60,000 nucleotides of DNA from Strigamia acuminata. Its lineage: Eukaryota; Arthropoda; Chilopoda; Geophilomorpha; Linotaeniidae. The stretch is from the NCBI GenBank assembly GCA_949358305.1, contig OX442314.1:10225060-10285059 (forward strand), read 5' to 3'. Every line of letters begins with the position of its first letter. Position 1 is the first letter of the stretch. This document shows, piece by piece, positions 22,001 to 40,381 of the stretch. A model generated the notes under the pieces. It saw only the letters and a program-made list of their open reading frames with translations. It was not told the DNA's origin and searched no databases. A program made the position numbers and the translations under genes.

Positions 22001-23829
22001 ACAGTTTTTGATGCTTTTTTGGTATTTTATGACAGTTTTCGATGCTTTTTTGATGTTTTTTGGTATTTTATATTAGTTTTCGATGCTTTTTTGATGTTTT
22101 TTGGTATTTTATGACAGTTTTCAATGCTTTTTTGGTATTTTATGACAGTTTTCGATGCTTTTTTGATGTTTTTTTGGTATTTTATGACAATTTTTGATAT
22201 TTTTTTCTTGTTTCTTTTTTTATAATTTGTTTTAGATTTGGCAATGTGGCGGAAGTATTGTGTGGGTTCCGTGTTCACGCGTGGGACACGTGTATCGCGG
22301 TTTTATGCCTTATAGCTTTGGGAATTTAGCTAAGAAGAAGAAGGGGCCTTTAATTACTTTGGTATAAATTGATTTTTTGTTAGATTTGTGTATTTTTTTA
22401 TTTTTATTTTGTTTTTCAGAATTACAAGCGCGTCGTTGAAGTGTGGATGGATGAATATAAAGAATATTTTTACACTCGTGAACCACTAGCAAAATTTTTA
22501 GATGCAGGGGATATTAGCGATCAGTTGCGTTTGAGAGAACGGCTCAATTGTAAAAGTTTCGATTGGTTTATAAAAAATGTCGCTTTCGATGTGTTGGATA
22601 GTTTTCCAAAATTGCCGCGCAATTTACAGTGGGGTGAAGTGAGTTGGTTTTTTTTTTTTATTTCACTGACTGGTAGTTGCAGGGTGGAAAATATAAAATG
22701 TTTATTTTGTAGAAATTAATTTTTACCAATTTTTCGGAAAAATTCCATTTTTTTATCAAACAATTTGATTTTTCATAAAAAAATTCAATTTTATGTCAAA
22801 AAATTCAATTTTATGTCAAAAAATTCAATTTTGAGTCAAAAAAATTCTATTTTATGTCAAAAAAATTCAATTTTACGTCAAAAAATTCAATTTTATGTCA
22901 AAAAATTCAATTTTAAGTCAAAAAAATTCCATTTTATGTCAAAAAAAGTCTATTTTATCTCAAAAAAATTCAATTTTATGTCAAAAAAATCAATTTGGTA
23001 AAAATTCTGTGATAAACCTAATCCAAAAAAATTCAGATGAATTCAGATGAATTTATTACCATTCGACTTAGCTCCGTGCCTCAACCTCCCCACTCTGCTG
23101 GGACACATCAGGCAACACCGACGATCTTCCAAAAGACATTACACTCTTACCGTGTCAATGCAGTGCTAACTATAACGAAGACTGTCAAGACGAGGTAACA
23201 GGTGCACAAAAACGAACCACAAAGCCAAATCCTTTCTATTGCAACTACCAACTGGTGGCATTTACTGAACCTGTCTCGAAAACAAAACAAAAAAATCAAA
23301 ACTAACTCTCAAATTCTCTTTTCTTCACTTCCTAGCTTCGCCACCTGGTGACAAATGAATGCATGGATAGCATGGGCAGTTCCCCACCTAAAACTGTTGG
23401 TGTTTCTCACTGCCACCAATTGGGGGGCAGTCAGGTAGCGGCAAAGGAATAACCGAGTTAAAATATTTATTTATTTATTTATTTATTTATTTCTAATTAT
23501 TAAGTTGTTTCGGTTAAACGCTGAAGGACAATTGGGAGTCGGCGAACGATGCATCGGAGCCGACAATTCGAATATCAAACTCGAATATTGCCGACAAGGA
23601 ACCGTCGACGGACCCTGGCGATACGACGAAGTAAAAAAAAAATAATCTAAACAAAATTTTGATTTAATTTCCGTTATTTTTATTCTAGAAATCAATGACG
23701 CTCCGCCATAACTTACACGGGAAGTGCGTCACGTTGGTGACGCAATCGAACCAACTAAAACTCGAACACTGTAATTTTAACGACAGCTCAATGAAGTGGC
23801 GATTCCAGAACTTTCGTCCGAACTATTAG
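19093..23829 (+). CDS. GALNT7: Polypeptide N-acetylgalactosaminyltransferase 7 (ten exons)
   Basis: This is a Golgi type II membrane enzyme that adds GalNAc to Ser/Thr, with GALNT7 acting mainly on already glycosylated peptides. Exons: 19093-19233, 19853-20103, 20628-20794, 21142-21349, 21416-21710, 22236-22361, 22420-22638, 23336-23434, 23505-23630 and 23689-23829; all phases agree, giving 590 residues. The membrane anchor is about residues 9-28. The metal-binding D-A-H-C-E is at 235-239 and W-G-G-E-N-F-E at 344-350. [18 protein letters not shown] in the ricin-type lectin domain matches GALNT7 in particular. Introns 2, 3, 5 and 7 carry minisatellites. AATAAA is at 23846. An alternative lectin exon is listed separately. 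The stem is short compared with vertebrate GALNT7. Confidence 0.93.
19310..19560. repeat. Minisatellite in GALNT7 intron 1, about 30-bp units
   Basis: Degenerate units with the core TTGTAAATTTGAAGAAAAAA and TTGAAAAAAA repeat every 30 bp on average. It begins about 80 bp after the first exon. Confidence 0.75.
20150..20595. repeat. Minisatellite in GALNT7 intron 2, 21-22-bp units
   Basis: Units contain TTTTTGATGTTTTTTTAAAT and, at the 3' end, four near-identical 21-mers with the core TGTATTTTGATGTTTTTAAA. It runs to within 30 bp of exon 3. Confidence 0.85.
20940..21120. repeat. Minisatellite in GALNT7 intron 3, 20-bp units
   Basis: The unit CAAATTTTCAATTTTTTCCA repeats with a strict period of 20 bp, with two T-tracts 10 bp apart in each unit. 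The array ends just before the exon 4 acceptor. Confidence 0.9.
21715..22220. repeat. Minisatellite in GALNT7 intron 5, 31-bp units
   Basis: Units have the core GGTATTTTATGACAGTTTTC followed by GATGCTTTTTT and repeat about every 31 bp. T-tracts recur roughly every 10 bp. The array fills the intron. Confidence 0.9.
22745..23000. repeat. Minisatellite in GALNT7 intron 7, 20-21-bp units
   Basis: The unit AAAAAATTCAATTTTATGTC repeats about twelve times with 20-21 bp spacing. It precedes the alternative lectin exon. Confidence 0.9.
23072..23194 (+). CDS. GALNT7: Alternative GALNT7 exon for the first lectin repeat
   Basis: A 123-nt, phase-0 segment lies between acceptor AG at 23070-23071 and donor gtaaca at 23195. 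It encodes 41 residues beginning [14 protein letters not shown], with a later P-C-Q-C. The regular exon at 23336-23434 also begins L-R and has C-M-D-S-M-G at the same place, so both encode a ricin-type alpha repeat. Exons 7 and 9 are compatible in phase with either. The arrangement predicts mutually exclusive splicing, giving proteins of 590 or 598 residues. The surrounding intron is not open in this frame. It could instead be a decayed duplicate exon. Confidence 0.6.
23464..23493. repeat. (TTTA)n microsatellite
   Basis: Seven or more tandem copies of the tetranucleotide lie directly upstream of the exon 9 acceptor of GALNT7. Confidence 0.9.
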
Positions 23830-24190
23830 TTGCTTTTTATTAAATAATAAACGTGCCTTAAGCTCCGCACTCGATACAAATGTCATTTGCTCACCGGAAG
23901 TTGACGATTAAATAAACTGATGGGGATTTTATTGTAGTTTTTTAAGCGAAAAATGTGATTTTTTTGTTTTGTTTTGTGATTATTTCGAGTTTTCGACACA
24001 TTTTGGGATACTGTAGCATATAAATAGTTTTGAAGTTGTTGGATAAATTTTTTTTTGCAAATAAAACGATTTTTTTACGACCTGAATTTGAATCCTAAAA
24101 CGATTTATTTAAAATAGAAAATTCCCGTGTTAGAACAGCCTTGAACTTCCCAGAATTCATAGCGACTCGATGTAATTTGTCGGTTGAAAA
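23830..24190. other. GALNT7 3' UTR and GALNT7-OTUB1 spacer
   Basis: AATAAA signals occur at 23846, near 23911 and near 24059. OTUB1 starts only 361 bp after the GALNT7 stop, so its promoter must lie within or overlap this stretch. Confidence 0.5.
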
Positions 24191-26188
24191 ATGGCGGAAG
24201 ATCCAGGTGATGGTGGTCCTAACAAGGAGTGTGTTTCAGGTATTTACAAGCAAGGAGATACGAAAGGTATTAACCGGTTGGAATCGGAACATCCGTTATT
24301 TGTTATCTATGTTATCGCGCTCTATTTCTCTCTCGATTTTTCGCCCTTTTTGAACGTTTTTCGTCCTGTTTTAGGTTAAATTTCGATAGATTTTTTCTCC
24401 CCATTGAAATTTGCTGTTCATTGTTCATTGTTCACTTATTTGTTTGTTTGTTGATTTGTTTGTCCAACAGTGGAAAACCATGATGAACTCATAATGGCAC
24501 AAGAACAGAGGATAGAAAAAGAGGTAGGGGTTTGTTTTTTCGTGTAGAATTGGAAAATTTGGGAATTTATTTTGATTTTTGTTTGAAGTTTTTGTTTGTA
24601 TTTTGTAGATTGCGGATACGACGCCTTTGATTGGGAATAGACAAGAAATTTTATCACTCAAACTAGAGTATGCCAACGACGATTTAGTTTATTTAGAAAA
24701 ATTGAAAGTAATTTGGTTTTTTCTTTTTGGAATTTGGAATTTTGGAGTTTGTTTTTAATGAGATTTTTTTGTTTTGTTTTAGGACCTCCAAAGTAAATAT
24801 CAAAGTATTCGACGTACACGGGGCGATGGGAATTGCTTTTTTCGTGCTTTTGCCTTCGCGTATATGGAGCATTTATTATTTGATAAGGAGGAATACAGTC
24901 GGTAAATTTAGAGGAATTAAATTCGAATTAAGTTTGTTGATTTGAGTTTTTGGATTTTTTTGTGATTTTTTTGGATTTTGTTGATTTTTTTGTGATTTTG
25001 TTGATTCTTTTGTGATTTTTTTGGATTTTTTTGTGGTTTTGCTGATTTTTTTGTGATTTTTTTGGATTTTTATGTGATTTTGTTGATTTTTATGTGATTT
25101 TTGTGGATTCCTTTGTGATTTTTAATTTTTATTTATTTTTTCTGAAGATTTAAAAATCTGGCAGCCAATAGTAAAGAAGATTTAGTGTCTTTAGGTTTTT
25201 CTCAATTTACGATAGAAGATTTTTACGATACGGTATGAATGAATTTGAATAGAAATTTTTATTTTCGATGTTTTTACGATTTAAAAACACAATTTTTTTT
25301 TTTACAGTTTATGGATGTCGTCGATAAAGTTGGAGGAACGATTAATTTGGATGAATTGCTAAGTATTTTCAACGAGCAAACAACGTCCGATTATCTTGTC
25401 GTCTACATGAGGTAATTTGTACATTAGAACATCTAAATATTATTTGTTTTGTTATTTTACAGAAAATTCTGACACGCCGTAATTATTTTTGAGCAAATGT
25501 CAATTTTACACTCAAAAATCTACCTTTAAGCTGCTGAAAAATCGGAAAAATTCAGTATTTTCTCTGAAAAAATGTAGAAATAGATGTTTCTACGTGAGAA
25601 AAATAACAAATATTGTATGTTTTTACATGAAAAAAGTACAATTGTGTATGTTTTTAGATGTAAAACGTGCAAATATTGATTATTTCAGATAAAAACGCCC
25701 AAAAATAAATTATTTTAAACGAAAAAACTAAAAAAAAATCATTTTAAATGAAAAAACCCAAAAAATTAATCATTTTAAATGAAAAAGTCTAAATTCTCAA
25801 TATTTATTCATTTCCAGACTTCTAACCTCAGGACACCTCCAAAAAAATGCCCAATTCTTTGCAAATTTTGTTGAAGGCGACAGGTCAATCAAGGAATTCT
25901 GTAGCCAAGTAAATTAAAAAATTAAAATTAAATTAAAAAAAATTAAATTAGTAAAATTAATTCGAATTTCTTTCTTTCCAACTCGAGGAAGTGGAACCAA
26001 TGTACAAGGAGAGCGACCACATCCACATAACTGCCCTGACCTCCGCTCTCAACATCGGCGTGCGAATCCAATACATGGACCGCGGCGACGGCGGCAAAGT
26101 GAACAATCACGATTTCCCCGAGTTTGGATTCTCGCCCAAAGTTCATTTACTATATCGACCAGGCCATTACGACATTTTGTACGAATAA
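24191..26188 (+). CDS. OTUB1: Ubiquitin thioesterase OTUB1 (otubain, eight exons)
   Basis: OTUB1 is an OTU-family cysteine protease that cleaves Lys48-linked ubiquitin chains and also inhibits some E2 enzymes without catalysis. Exons: 24191-24239, 24471-24523, 24609-24707, 24783-24901, 25148-25232, 25308-25411, 25818-25908 and 25988-26188. Phases agree and give 266 residues, close to the animal norm of about 271. The catalytic triad is visible: D82 and C85 in R-G-D-G-N-C-F-F-R-A-F, and H260 in Y-R-P-G-H-Y-D-I-L-Y. The E-S-D-H-I-H-I and E-Y/Q-Y-M-D-R-G segments are typical. The start codon overlaps AAAATGGCGG, a YY1-like word. Several AATAAA signals follow, the first at 26404. Cytoplasmic and nuclear by family. 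Confidence 0.96.
24950..25125. repeat. Minisatellite in OTUB1 intron 4, about 20-bp units
   Basis: Degenerate units of TTTTTGTGATTTTGTTGATT type recur at about 20 bp. Confidence 0.7.
25690..25800. repeat. Minisatellite in OTUB1 intron 6, 31-bp units
   Basis: Three to four units with the core CCCAAAAAATTAATCATTTT and flanking AAATGAAAAA repeat at about 31 bp. Confidence 0.7.
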
Positions 26189-26964
26189 CTTAATAACGTG
26201 GAAATTCATATCGGTTGCGGTTCGACTCAAGTTTCCGCTAAAAATTTCTCGAATTGAGACTATCGTAAAACATGGTGGTTAATGCGCACGGCCTTTATAG
26301 TTGATGACGAACAAATTGGGACGATTTTTCCATTTTAGGCACTTCGTCATTTTTCAAAAGTTACCGGTATTTCAGACAAAAATGCTGTTTTCCTTATTTT
26401 TCAAATAAAAATTCGTTTACAAAGTGTACTAATCAGTATTTGATGTTAATTTAACCAAATACGGAGATTTGTTTTTCAATATTGTACGTTTTTACGGTCA
26501 ATGTTTGTTGTTGTTAGCTGATTTTTTCTTTTTCTTTCGTTTTTCTGTCGTTAGTTTAGGGATTATTTCGTGATCAGATCAGTGCATTCCTTTTTACAAT
26601 GTTGTCAACTAGATTTACACGATGCTATGTGTTTAATAAAATTAAAAAGTTTGCAGATTTCATTCTTTTTTTGGCTATTTATTTCGCATTTTTACAATCT
26701 AGGGTTCGTTTCCGTCGATTTACATTAATTAACTAAGTTTTCTAAGTTATTCCAAAGGTTTTTTCTACTTCAAATGATGGTGTTCGGCTGGAATATTAAA
26801 TGTATATTGTAAATAATTGGTTTTTTTGAGAATTATTTATTTATTTTGATTTTTACCATCTTTCTCCGCGTTTTTTCGTTGAGTTTCGGCCCAGGCGCGC
26901 ACGTTTTCGGGCGAATTTGCTGTTTAAAATGTGGGGGGAGGATTAAAACCGATTCGTATCGTTA
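26189..26964. other. Convergent 3' region of OTUB1 and the minus-strand small gene
   Basis: No further gene is seen. AATAAA occurs at 26404 and again near 26636 on the plus strand. The two genes face each other tail to tail across about 780 bp. Confidence 0.5.
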
Positions 26965-27162
26965 TTATGTGTTATTACCCTTCTTGTGGATCCATAAGAA
27001 CACGGGGAATGCGGCAGCAACTCCGTACATGTACCATCGCCACAGCCAAACGTTGTTGTAGTAATACTTAAATGGAAATTGCACCATTTTGGCCGTATGC
27101 GTAACCGGAAATTTCATGTGCCTTTCCGGAGGCTGGGGATAATCAGCAGGTCCGATTTTCAT
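26965..27162 (-). CDS. Small single-pass membrane protein, probably mitochondrial
   Basis: The minus strand encodes 65 residues, M-K-I-G-P-A-D-Y-P-Q-P-P-E-R-H and onward, ending H-K-K-G-N-N-T. One hydrophobic segment lies near residues 40-57 (W-L-W-R-W-Y-M-Y-G-V-A-A-A-F-P-V-F-L-W). A splice acceptor (tttattgcag) sits ten bases before the ATG. The matching upstream exon ends at about 27231 before gtaaga and has an in-frame stop, so it is 5' UTR. Size, a proline-rich basic N-terminus and one membrane span resemble accessory subunits of respiratory complexes, but the exact family is not recognised. It diverges from MDH1 across about 400 bp. Confidence 0.7.
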   Translation of the reverse strand: MKIGPADYPQPPERHMKFPVTHTAKMVQFPFKYYYNNVWLWRWYMYGVAAAFPVFLWIHKKGNNT

Positions 27163-27299
27163 TTTAGCTCTGCAATAAATAAATTTTAATCGTTAAAACA
27201 TGCCGAAATTTCCAAAACAACGAAAGTCTTACCTCGAATATACCAGAGAAAATGTCTGTGGAAAGATGTTCCAAGGGCAGCCCTGTTAGTTACTCTCAA

Positions 27300-27561
27300 A
27301 CCACAACCCAAAAAAAACTAAAATAAAACGAATATTAATTTATTTTTATTATTTTATTCACTGAAAACTGGATGAATTAAATCAATTAACATTAAAGTTT
27401 TAAAAAAATCAAAATATATATTTTCGCCGAATAATTTACACTGAATTGAAGTCCGGTTCGAGATTATATTTCGTACCGTTAAATAAAACTCCGGGCCGGA
27501 AGTTCCGACTCGTGCTAGTTCCTCGTCTCATCCGTCTCAACTAACAAAATTTTCTGACAAC
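27300..27561. promoter_or_regulatory. Divergent promoter between the small membrane gene and MDH1
   Basis: The minus-strand 5' UTR exon and the MDH1 ATG are less than 350 bp apart and point away from each other. The interval contains GGGCCGGAAGTTCCG at about 27492, an ETS/GABP-like word common in promoters of mitochondrial genes. Shared promoter use is inferred from layout. Confidence 0.45.
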
Positions 27562-29665
<2,104 letters not shown>

Positions 29666-30179
29666 CAATTTCTATCTTCAGCCAAATTGTAAAGAGAAAG
29701 AGCATAAACAGCCTGAATTTCTAGAATAAATTGTTCAAATAGATTACTAATCGATGAATTGTAACTTCTGTTTTCTCTAATTTGAATTGTGGGTGAAAAT
29801 TTAGCTGTTTTTAATGCGTTCGAATGTCACTAAACGGAATGATTAAATGCGATTTAATGTTGTGTTGGCTGAAGATGAGATTTGACTTTGTTTTGTGTTG
29901 ATTTATTAATATTTAATAATTCGCACTCGGGAAAAATGATTAACAGCACGTGCATGTTGTGTTTTTTTTGTCTCGTTTTCAGTCTTGTGAGTAATAGCAC
30001 GGGAAGGAAATGGAAGTTTCACTCTGGGTTCGTAATATACAATAAATGTAGCTGATTATTTCAGTTTATTATCGAATTTATATATAAATATGTATCAAGT
30101 ATGGCAAAGAAATGTGTAGGGACATATTTGTTTGAATAAAAATTATGGCGCTTTAATTGTTTTCGTCATTAATCGTCAG
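29666..30179. other. Spacer between the two MDH1 copies
   Basis: It contains the 3' UTR of copy A and presumably the promoter of copy B. No repeats or further exons are recognised. Confidence 0.5.
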
Positions 30180-32384
<2,205 letters not shown>

Positions 32385-33216
32385 GGGTTTTGTTTGGTTA
32401 ATTACGAATAAAAAAATTTTATATACAAGTTGTGTGTTATTTCTTGGAGTGAATTGAGATGTCCATAGATGGCGCTGGCGGACAGGACAAACTGATCGAA
32501 ATCAAATCTGATATTGATATAAGATAACTCACTGTGCCAACCTTGAATAGTTTTTCTTCTAGTATTTGTTTATTTTAGTTGTTTAAAAAACGATACAAAG
32601 TTCATTAGTTTTGAAATTTGTTCAAATAAGTAACATTAAGGTTACGGGTCTGCAAAATAAAGCGTTATGAGATTGATGATGGATTACAATCGTCTGGTTA
32701 ACATTTACCGAGGTCGGGGCTTAACCTTGGCTCCTTGAAGATCAAAATTAGAAATAAAAACAAATTTTTGAATTAAAAAAAATGTTTCTAATTCCAAACG
32801 AAAATATATAATAACACGGGCATTTAACCAGAAATTAAAAAATTAAAAATAAATGAAGAGTTATACAGGCGCTAGGCCGGGCAATGGAGGCGAGCAAGTA
32901 ACCAGAGAAAGTAATCCACTCCATCGATGTCCCAACACGAAATACGGATCCGGGTCACGCAGGACGTCAAAATCACCCGAAATAAAATAAATCCTTTAAC
33001 ACAGGTGATAAAATAATGAATATTCTCACATCCAAGAAATGCCAGCGTAAGAATAATCCTAAAAAAAAAACAGAATAAATAAAACCGATTTCCCTCAATG
33101 GATTTTTATTAGCATTTTAAAATTAGGATCTGACCTACATACATTATCTAACCATTTTTTTTTAACTTTCAGATAGATTAACGACTTGTACAGCTTCTAC
33201 CGAATCAGATTTGACA
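32385..33216. other. Spacer between MDH1 copy B and UGP2
   Basis: AT-rich for the most part. A GC-richer segment at 32865-33060 is described separately. The word ATAGATGGCGCTGG at about 32465 resembles a CTCF-type core. Confidence 0.4.
32865..33065 (-). other. Possible exon of an unrecognised small gene
   Basis: On the minus strand a long T-tract ending in AG (about 33060) is followed by a frame open for about 60 codons with hydrophobic stretches (for example Y-F-I-T-C-V-K-G-F-I-L-F and D-Y-F-L-W-L-L-A-R-L) and then a stop at about 32878. GC content is higher than around it. No family was recognised and no partner exon was found. Confidence 0.3.
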
Positions 33217-33237
33217 ATGGACCGTTTAAATACAAAG
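33217..33237 (+). CDS. UGP2: Alternative first coding exon of UGP2
   Basis: A 21-nt segment, ATG to AAG before gtaacg, encodes M-D-R-L-N-T-K in phase 0. It can be spliced to the UGP2 exon at 34264 exactly as can the exon at 33674-33697. Vertebrate UGP2 is known to make isoforms with different N-termini, which supports the reading. Expression evidence is lacking. Confidence 0.5.
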
Positions 33238-33673
33238 GTAACGTGTTTTTTTCCCGACTGGAATCGATAAGATGCGACAAAATGAAGAGAAAAAAAATAT
33301 TATATAACTATTTGAATTACAAGTTTATTTGGAAAAAAAAATTATTATTTTTTATTTCTAAATTGTGGAGGATGTGACAACAGATGCTGGTGTGTAAACA
33401 TAAACGTATTGATTCATCCAACGCATTTTACCATCATTTTCGACCCATTTTTAACGATTTTTGGACGAGTTTTTGTATTTTTTTGTATTTTTTTTTTAAT
33501 TTTTAAGCGATAATTTGGTGAAGATTCATTTTCTCGGTCAGAGGTGAGATGGGTTGGTCTCAATATGTTTATATCTTTGGACAGATCGGTCATTTAATCA
33601 TGTAACGATAGTCGGAAACTAAACTAAAACTCGAGTATTTGAATTGGCAAAAAACGTCTTTCAAATTACCGTA

Positions 33674-37729
<4,056 letters not shown>

Positions 37730-38288
37730 TCCGATTTAATTTTTTAATTATTTTTTTTTAAAATTCTATCGGTGCTAAATAACGACTAGTCAAATAAAAA
37801 GGATTAAATACAATAATGTTTTTGTTTAATTTCGCTATTTGTATAAATAAAATGATTTTTCGCTATTAAAAAATTGTATGCAGCTTACATTAAAATATTA
37901 AATACGTTAAATAGAAAATTACATGTTAAAAACAATTTGTTGTATGGAAAACAATGCGACAATGGTTTATTTTGACGTAATAAAGTAATTTGTTTTCCCT
38001 GTTGAATCGTTTGTTAACGTTCCAATAATGGCGGTGCGGCTCATGCGATGACATTATTCCAATAAATGCAAAATTTGAGAAAAAAAACGAAGCCTCTGCT
38101 TTAAAAACCAAATAAATATTTCGACTACAGTTTGAAGTAAGTAAACTGTTTAATTTCCATCCGATTGACGTCAAATAAGTCTTTTATAAACACAAAAAAT
38201 AGATATTTTGAATAAAATTTTTTAAAAAAAATGGCACCCGACCACAACATATTCCATTTTTTAATTTATTTCTTTATTTGGTTATAGA
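37730..38288. other. UGP2 3' UTR, spacer and 5' UTR exon of the next gene
   Basis: AATAAA at 37793 should end UGP2. A probable 5' UTR exon of the next gene ends at 38136 before gtaagt, and its acceptor is at 38286-38287. AATAATGGCGG at about 38024 is a YY1-like promoter word. Confidence 0.5.
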
Positions 38289-38522
38289 ATGCCGAAAAAA
38301 AGGCCCGGAACAATAAAAAATAATAGACACATGCCACAATATGACGAAGAGGAAGAAGAAGAAGTGGACGAAGAACCAAACCAAACCGAAATGGAATTTG
38401 AACGTTTAATGGAATCTGAGAAGAGAGCTGAGAACTTTCGAACTGCCATCATTTTAATTCTTTTCACACTTCTCGTTGGCGTAACCTTTTTGTACGTGAA
38501 GTCAGAGGCTATGCAGTGCTGA
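38289..38522 (+). CDS. Small acidic single-pass membrane protein, unrecognised
   Basis: The exon encodes 77 residues. A basic start (M-P-K-K-R-P) is followed by an acidic stretch at about 19-29 (D-E-E-E-E-E-E-V-D-E-E), a charged helix, and one membrane segment near 53-70 (A-I-I-L-I-L-F-T-L-L-V-G-V-T-F-L-Y-V), ending E-A-M-Q-C. The ATG comes one base after a splice acceptor, and an upstream 5' UTR exon with a good donor supports a real gene. The family is not recognised. Membrane location is inferred from the hydrophobic run. It is the first of three small membrane-protein genes in a row. Confidence 0.7.
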   Translation: MPKKRPGTIKNNRHMPQYDEEEEEEVDEEPNQTEMEFERLMESEKRAENFRTAIILILFTLLVGVTFLYVKSEAMQC

Positions 38523-39229
38523 ATTTAATGTCGAATAACTAAACCAAATTCTTCCGTGTTATATTCCATTCTTCTTCAATTTTTGGGAACATCCAATTCT
38601 TTCCTCACGTTATAATGTCATGTATTAATTCATTTGGCTACGATCAAATTTACAGTGTTTTGTACTTGATATAAAAATACAATTTTGCACGTTGATTAAT
38701 AACTTGCTACATCGTATGTGCTTGTAGTAATGAAAAACGATAATAAAAAAATTGAAAATCACCCGATATTTATTCGTTTATTATACTCATTTCAGAAATT
38801 ATTTTAATTTCCTGCGAGATTTGTAAAAAAACAGTACTGAAAAAGTGTTTTTTTAAACCCATACAAAACGTGGCGAAGTAAATAAATAACGCATTGTTTG
38901 AACATCGAGCTCGGTTATTGTTACATCAAATCAAAATTCCATCTCGGAAGAAGAGGAAAGCTTGCCTCTGAGCAGCTTTGAATCTATATTTTAGTCTTTA
39001 GAATCCCACTGGGAGTTTTACCATCCGGTCGATCCTATGTCGGACTATTCCAGGTTTGTCAGACGAAAAAAAAAATCGAAACAACGAAAAAATTGAAAAC
39101 CAACAAAAACAAATAATTTAACCGTTTTATTTTGCTTTATACTATACACAAAACAGGTGAATGTGACCACGTAGCGATCCCACACTCCCATCCATACTAA
39201 ATTAGCGTGTTGATTAGAGCATTTGAGAA
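38523..39229. other. Spacer with a possible extra short coding exon
   Basis: At 39037-39053 an ATG-initiated 17-nt segment (M-S-D-Y-S plus two bases) ends before gtttgt. Its phase 2 would fit the acceptors at 39350 and 40370. Otherwise the stretch is AT-rich and unremarkable. Confidence 0.35.
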
Positions 39230-39738
39230 ATGGCTTGTGGTTGCCCGTGAGTGTTAACTTGTTAAATTATCGTCGTTATGGTCATAGGTTTGGTCGACCG
39301 ATGTAAAACAAAAATAAGTATCAATTTGTTGTATATAAATGTATATATAGTAAGCCGAAGCCGAAGAAAAGTGCGTGCAAACCAAAAAAATCCAAGCCCA
39401 AATGTTGTCCACCGCCGTTGCCGCCGTGTCCGCCCAAGTGTCCACCGCCTTGTCCACCGCCGTGTCCACCGCCGTGTCCGAAGGAGGAGGACGAGTGCGA
39501 CGAGGGATTATCATGCGGGGCAAAAATGGCCATTCTCGCGCTGCTTTTCTTACTGGCTCTTGTGGCTATGTTTTTCATCCTGAGTGGCGATACTGAAGAA
39601 GAGGAGGAGGAGGAAGAAGAAGAGGAGGAGGAGGAGGAGGAGGAAGAAGAAGAAGAGGAGGAGGAGGAGGAGGAAGAAGAAGAAGAAGAGGAGGAGGAGG
39701 AAGAAGAAGAAGAAGAGGAGGAGGAAGAGGAGGAGGAG

Positions 39739-39770
<32 letters not shown>

Positions 39771-40014
39771 AGAAGAGGAGGAAGAAGAAGAAGAAGAAGA
39801 AGAAGAGGAAGAGGAGGAAGAGGAAGAGGAGGAAGAAGAAGAGGAAGAAGAGGAGGAGGAGGAGGAGGAGGAGGAAGAAGAAGAAGAGGAGGAGGAAGAG
39901 GCTGGAGAAGAAGAGGAAGAAGAGATAATTGAAGAGGAAGCGATGGGGGGAGAAGAAGCTGAAGAGGAGGCTGAGGGAGAAGTTGAGGAAGAAGAGGAAG
40001 AAACACATTATTAG
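39230..40014 (+). CDS. Cys/Pro-rich single-pass membrane protein with poly-glutamate tail
   Basis: Exons 39230-39246 and 39351-40014 join in phase to give 226 residues. The N-terminus, M-A-C-G-C-P-K-P-K-P-K-K, is basic and cysteine-bearing. It leads into C-P-P-P repeats at about 24-49 with cysteines every four residues, a short acidic stretch, and one hydrophobic segment at about 64-83. From residue 88 there are 102 uninterrupted glutamates (39595-39900), then a 37-residue mixed acidic end. The glutamates use GAA and GAG irregularly, which argues against a pure triplet microsatellite. No lysine or arginine follows the membrane segment. No known family was recognised. If the usual positive-inside rule holds, the basic N-terminus is cytosolic and the acid tail outside or lumenal (inference). 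ATTAAA near 40099 may be its polyadenylation signal. Confidence 0.75.
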
Positions 40015-40381
40015 ATGTGTCTAAATAAGATTTTGTTTCGTTTATGCCAGCAAAATTTTGCCAGTGTGATGTTTATTTTCTTTTATAAATGTAAAGTTTA
40101 TTAAAGAAAATATTGGGATTTTTATGTATTGTTTGCTGAGTTTTAATTTAATCTACTCTAGTTTTATATTCTATTATTGATTTATTGATTTTTTTTGGTT
40201 TTTTGTTGTTGATTAGAGTCAGTTTTGAATTATTTTCCCAGTTTTAACTCACTTTTATTTTTTCTTTTGGCAATAAATGTAAATTATTTATTTGATTGTG
40301 TAAAATCAAACCTATGACCATATTTGTCTTCATCTTCTTTGAAATGATAATTTTTACCGTTTTCTAATCAGGAGAAGGCCA
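40015..40381. other. 3' UTR of the poly-glutamate gene and spacer
   Basis: AT-rich, with ATTAAA near 40099. A splice acceptor (ttctaatcag) ends at about 40369, just before the next small gene. No other feature was recognised. Confidence 0.5.

Noticed and set aside
39550-40008. Long minus-strand poly-Leu/Phe and poly-Leu/Pro frames
   Set aside because: They are the complement of the GAA/GAG tract and have no start or splice context of their own.
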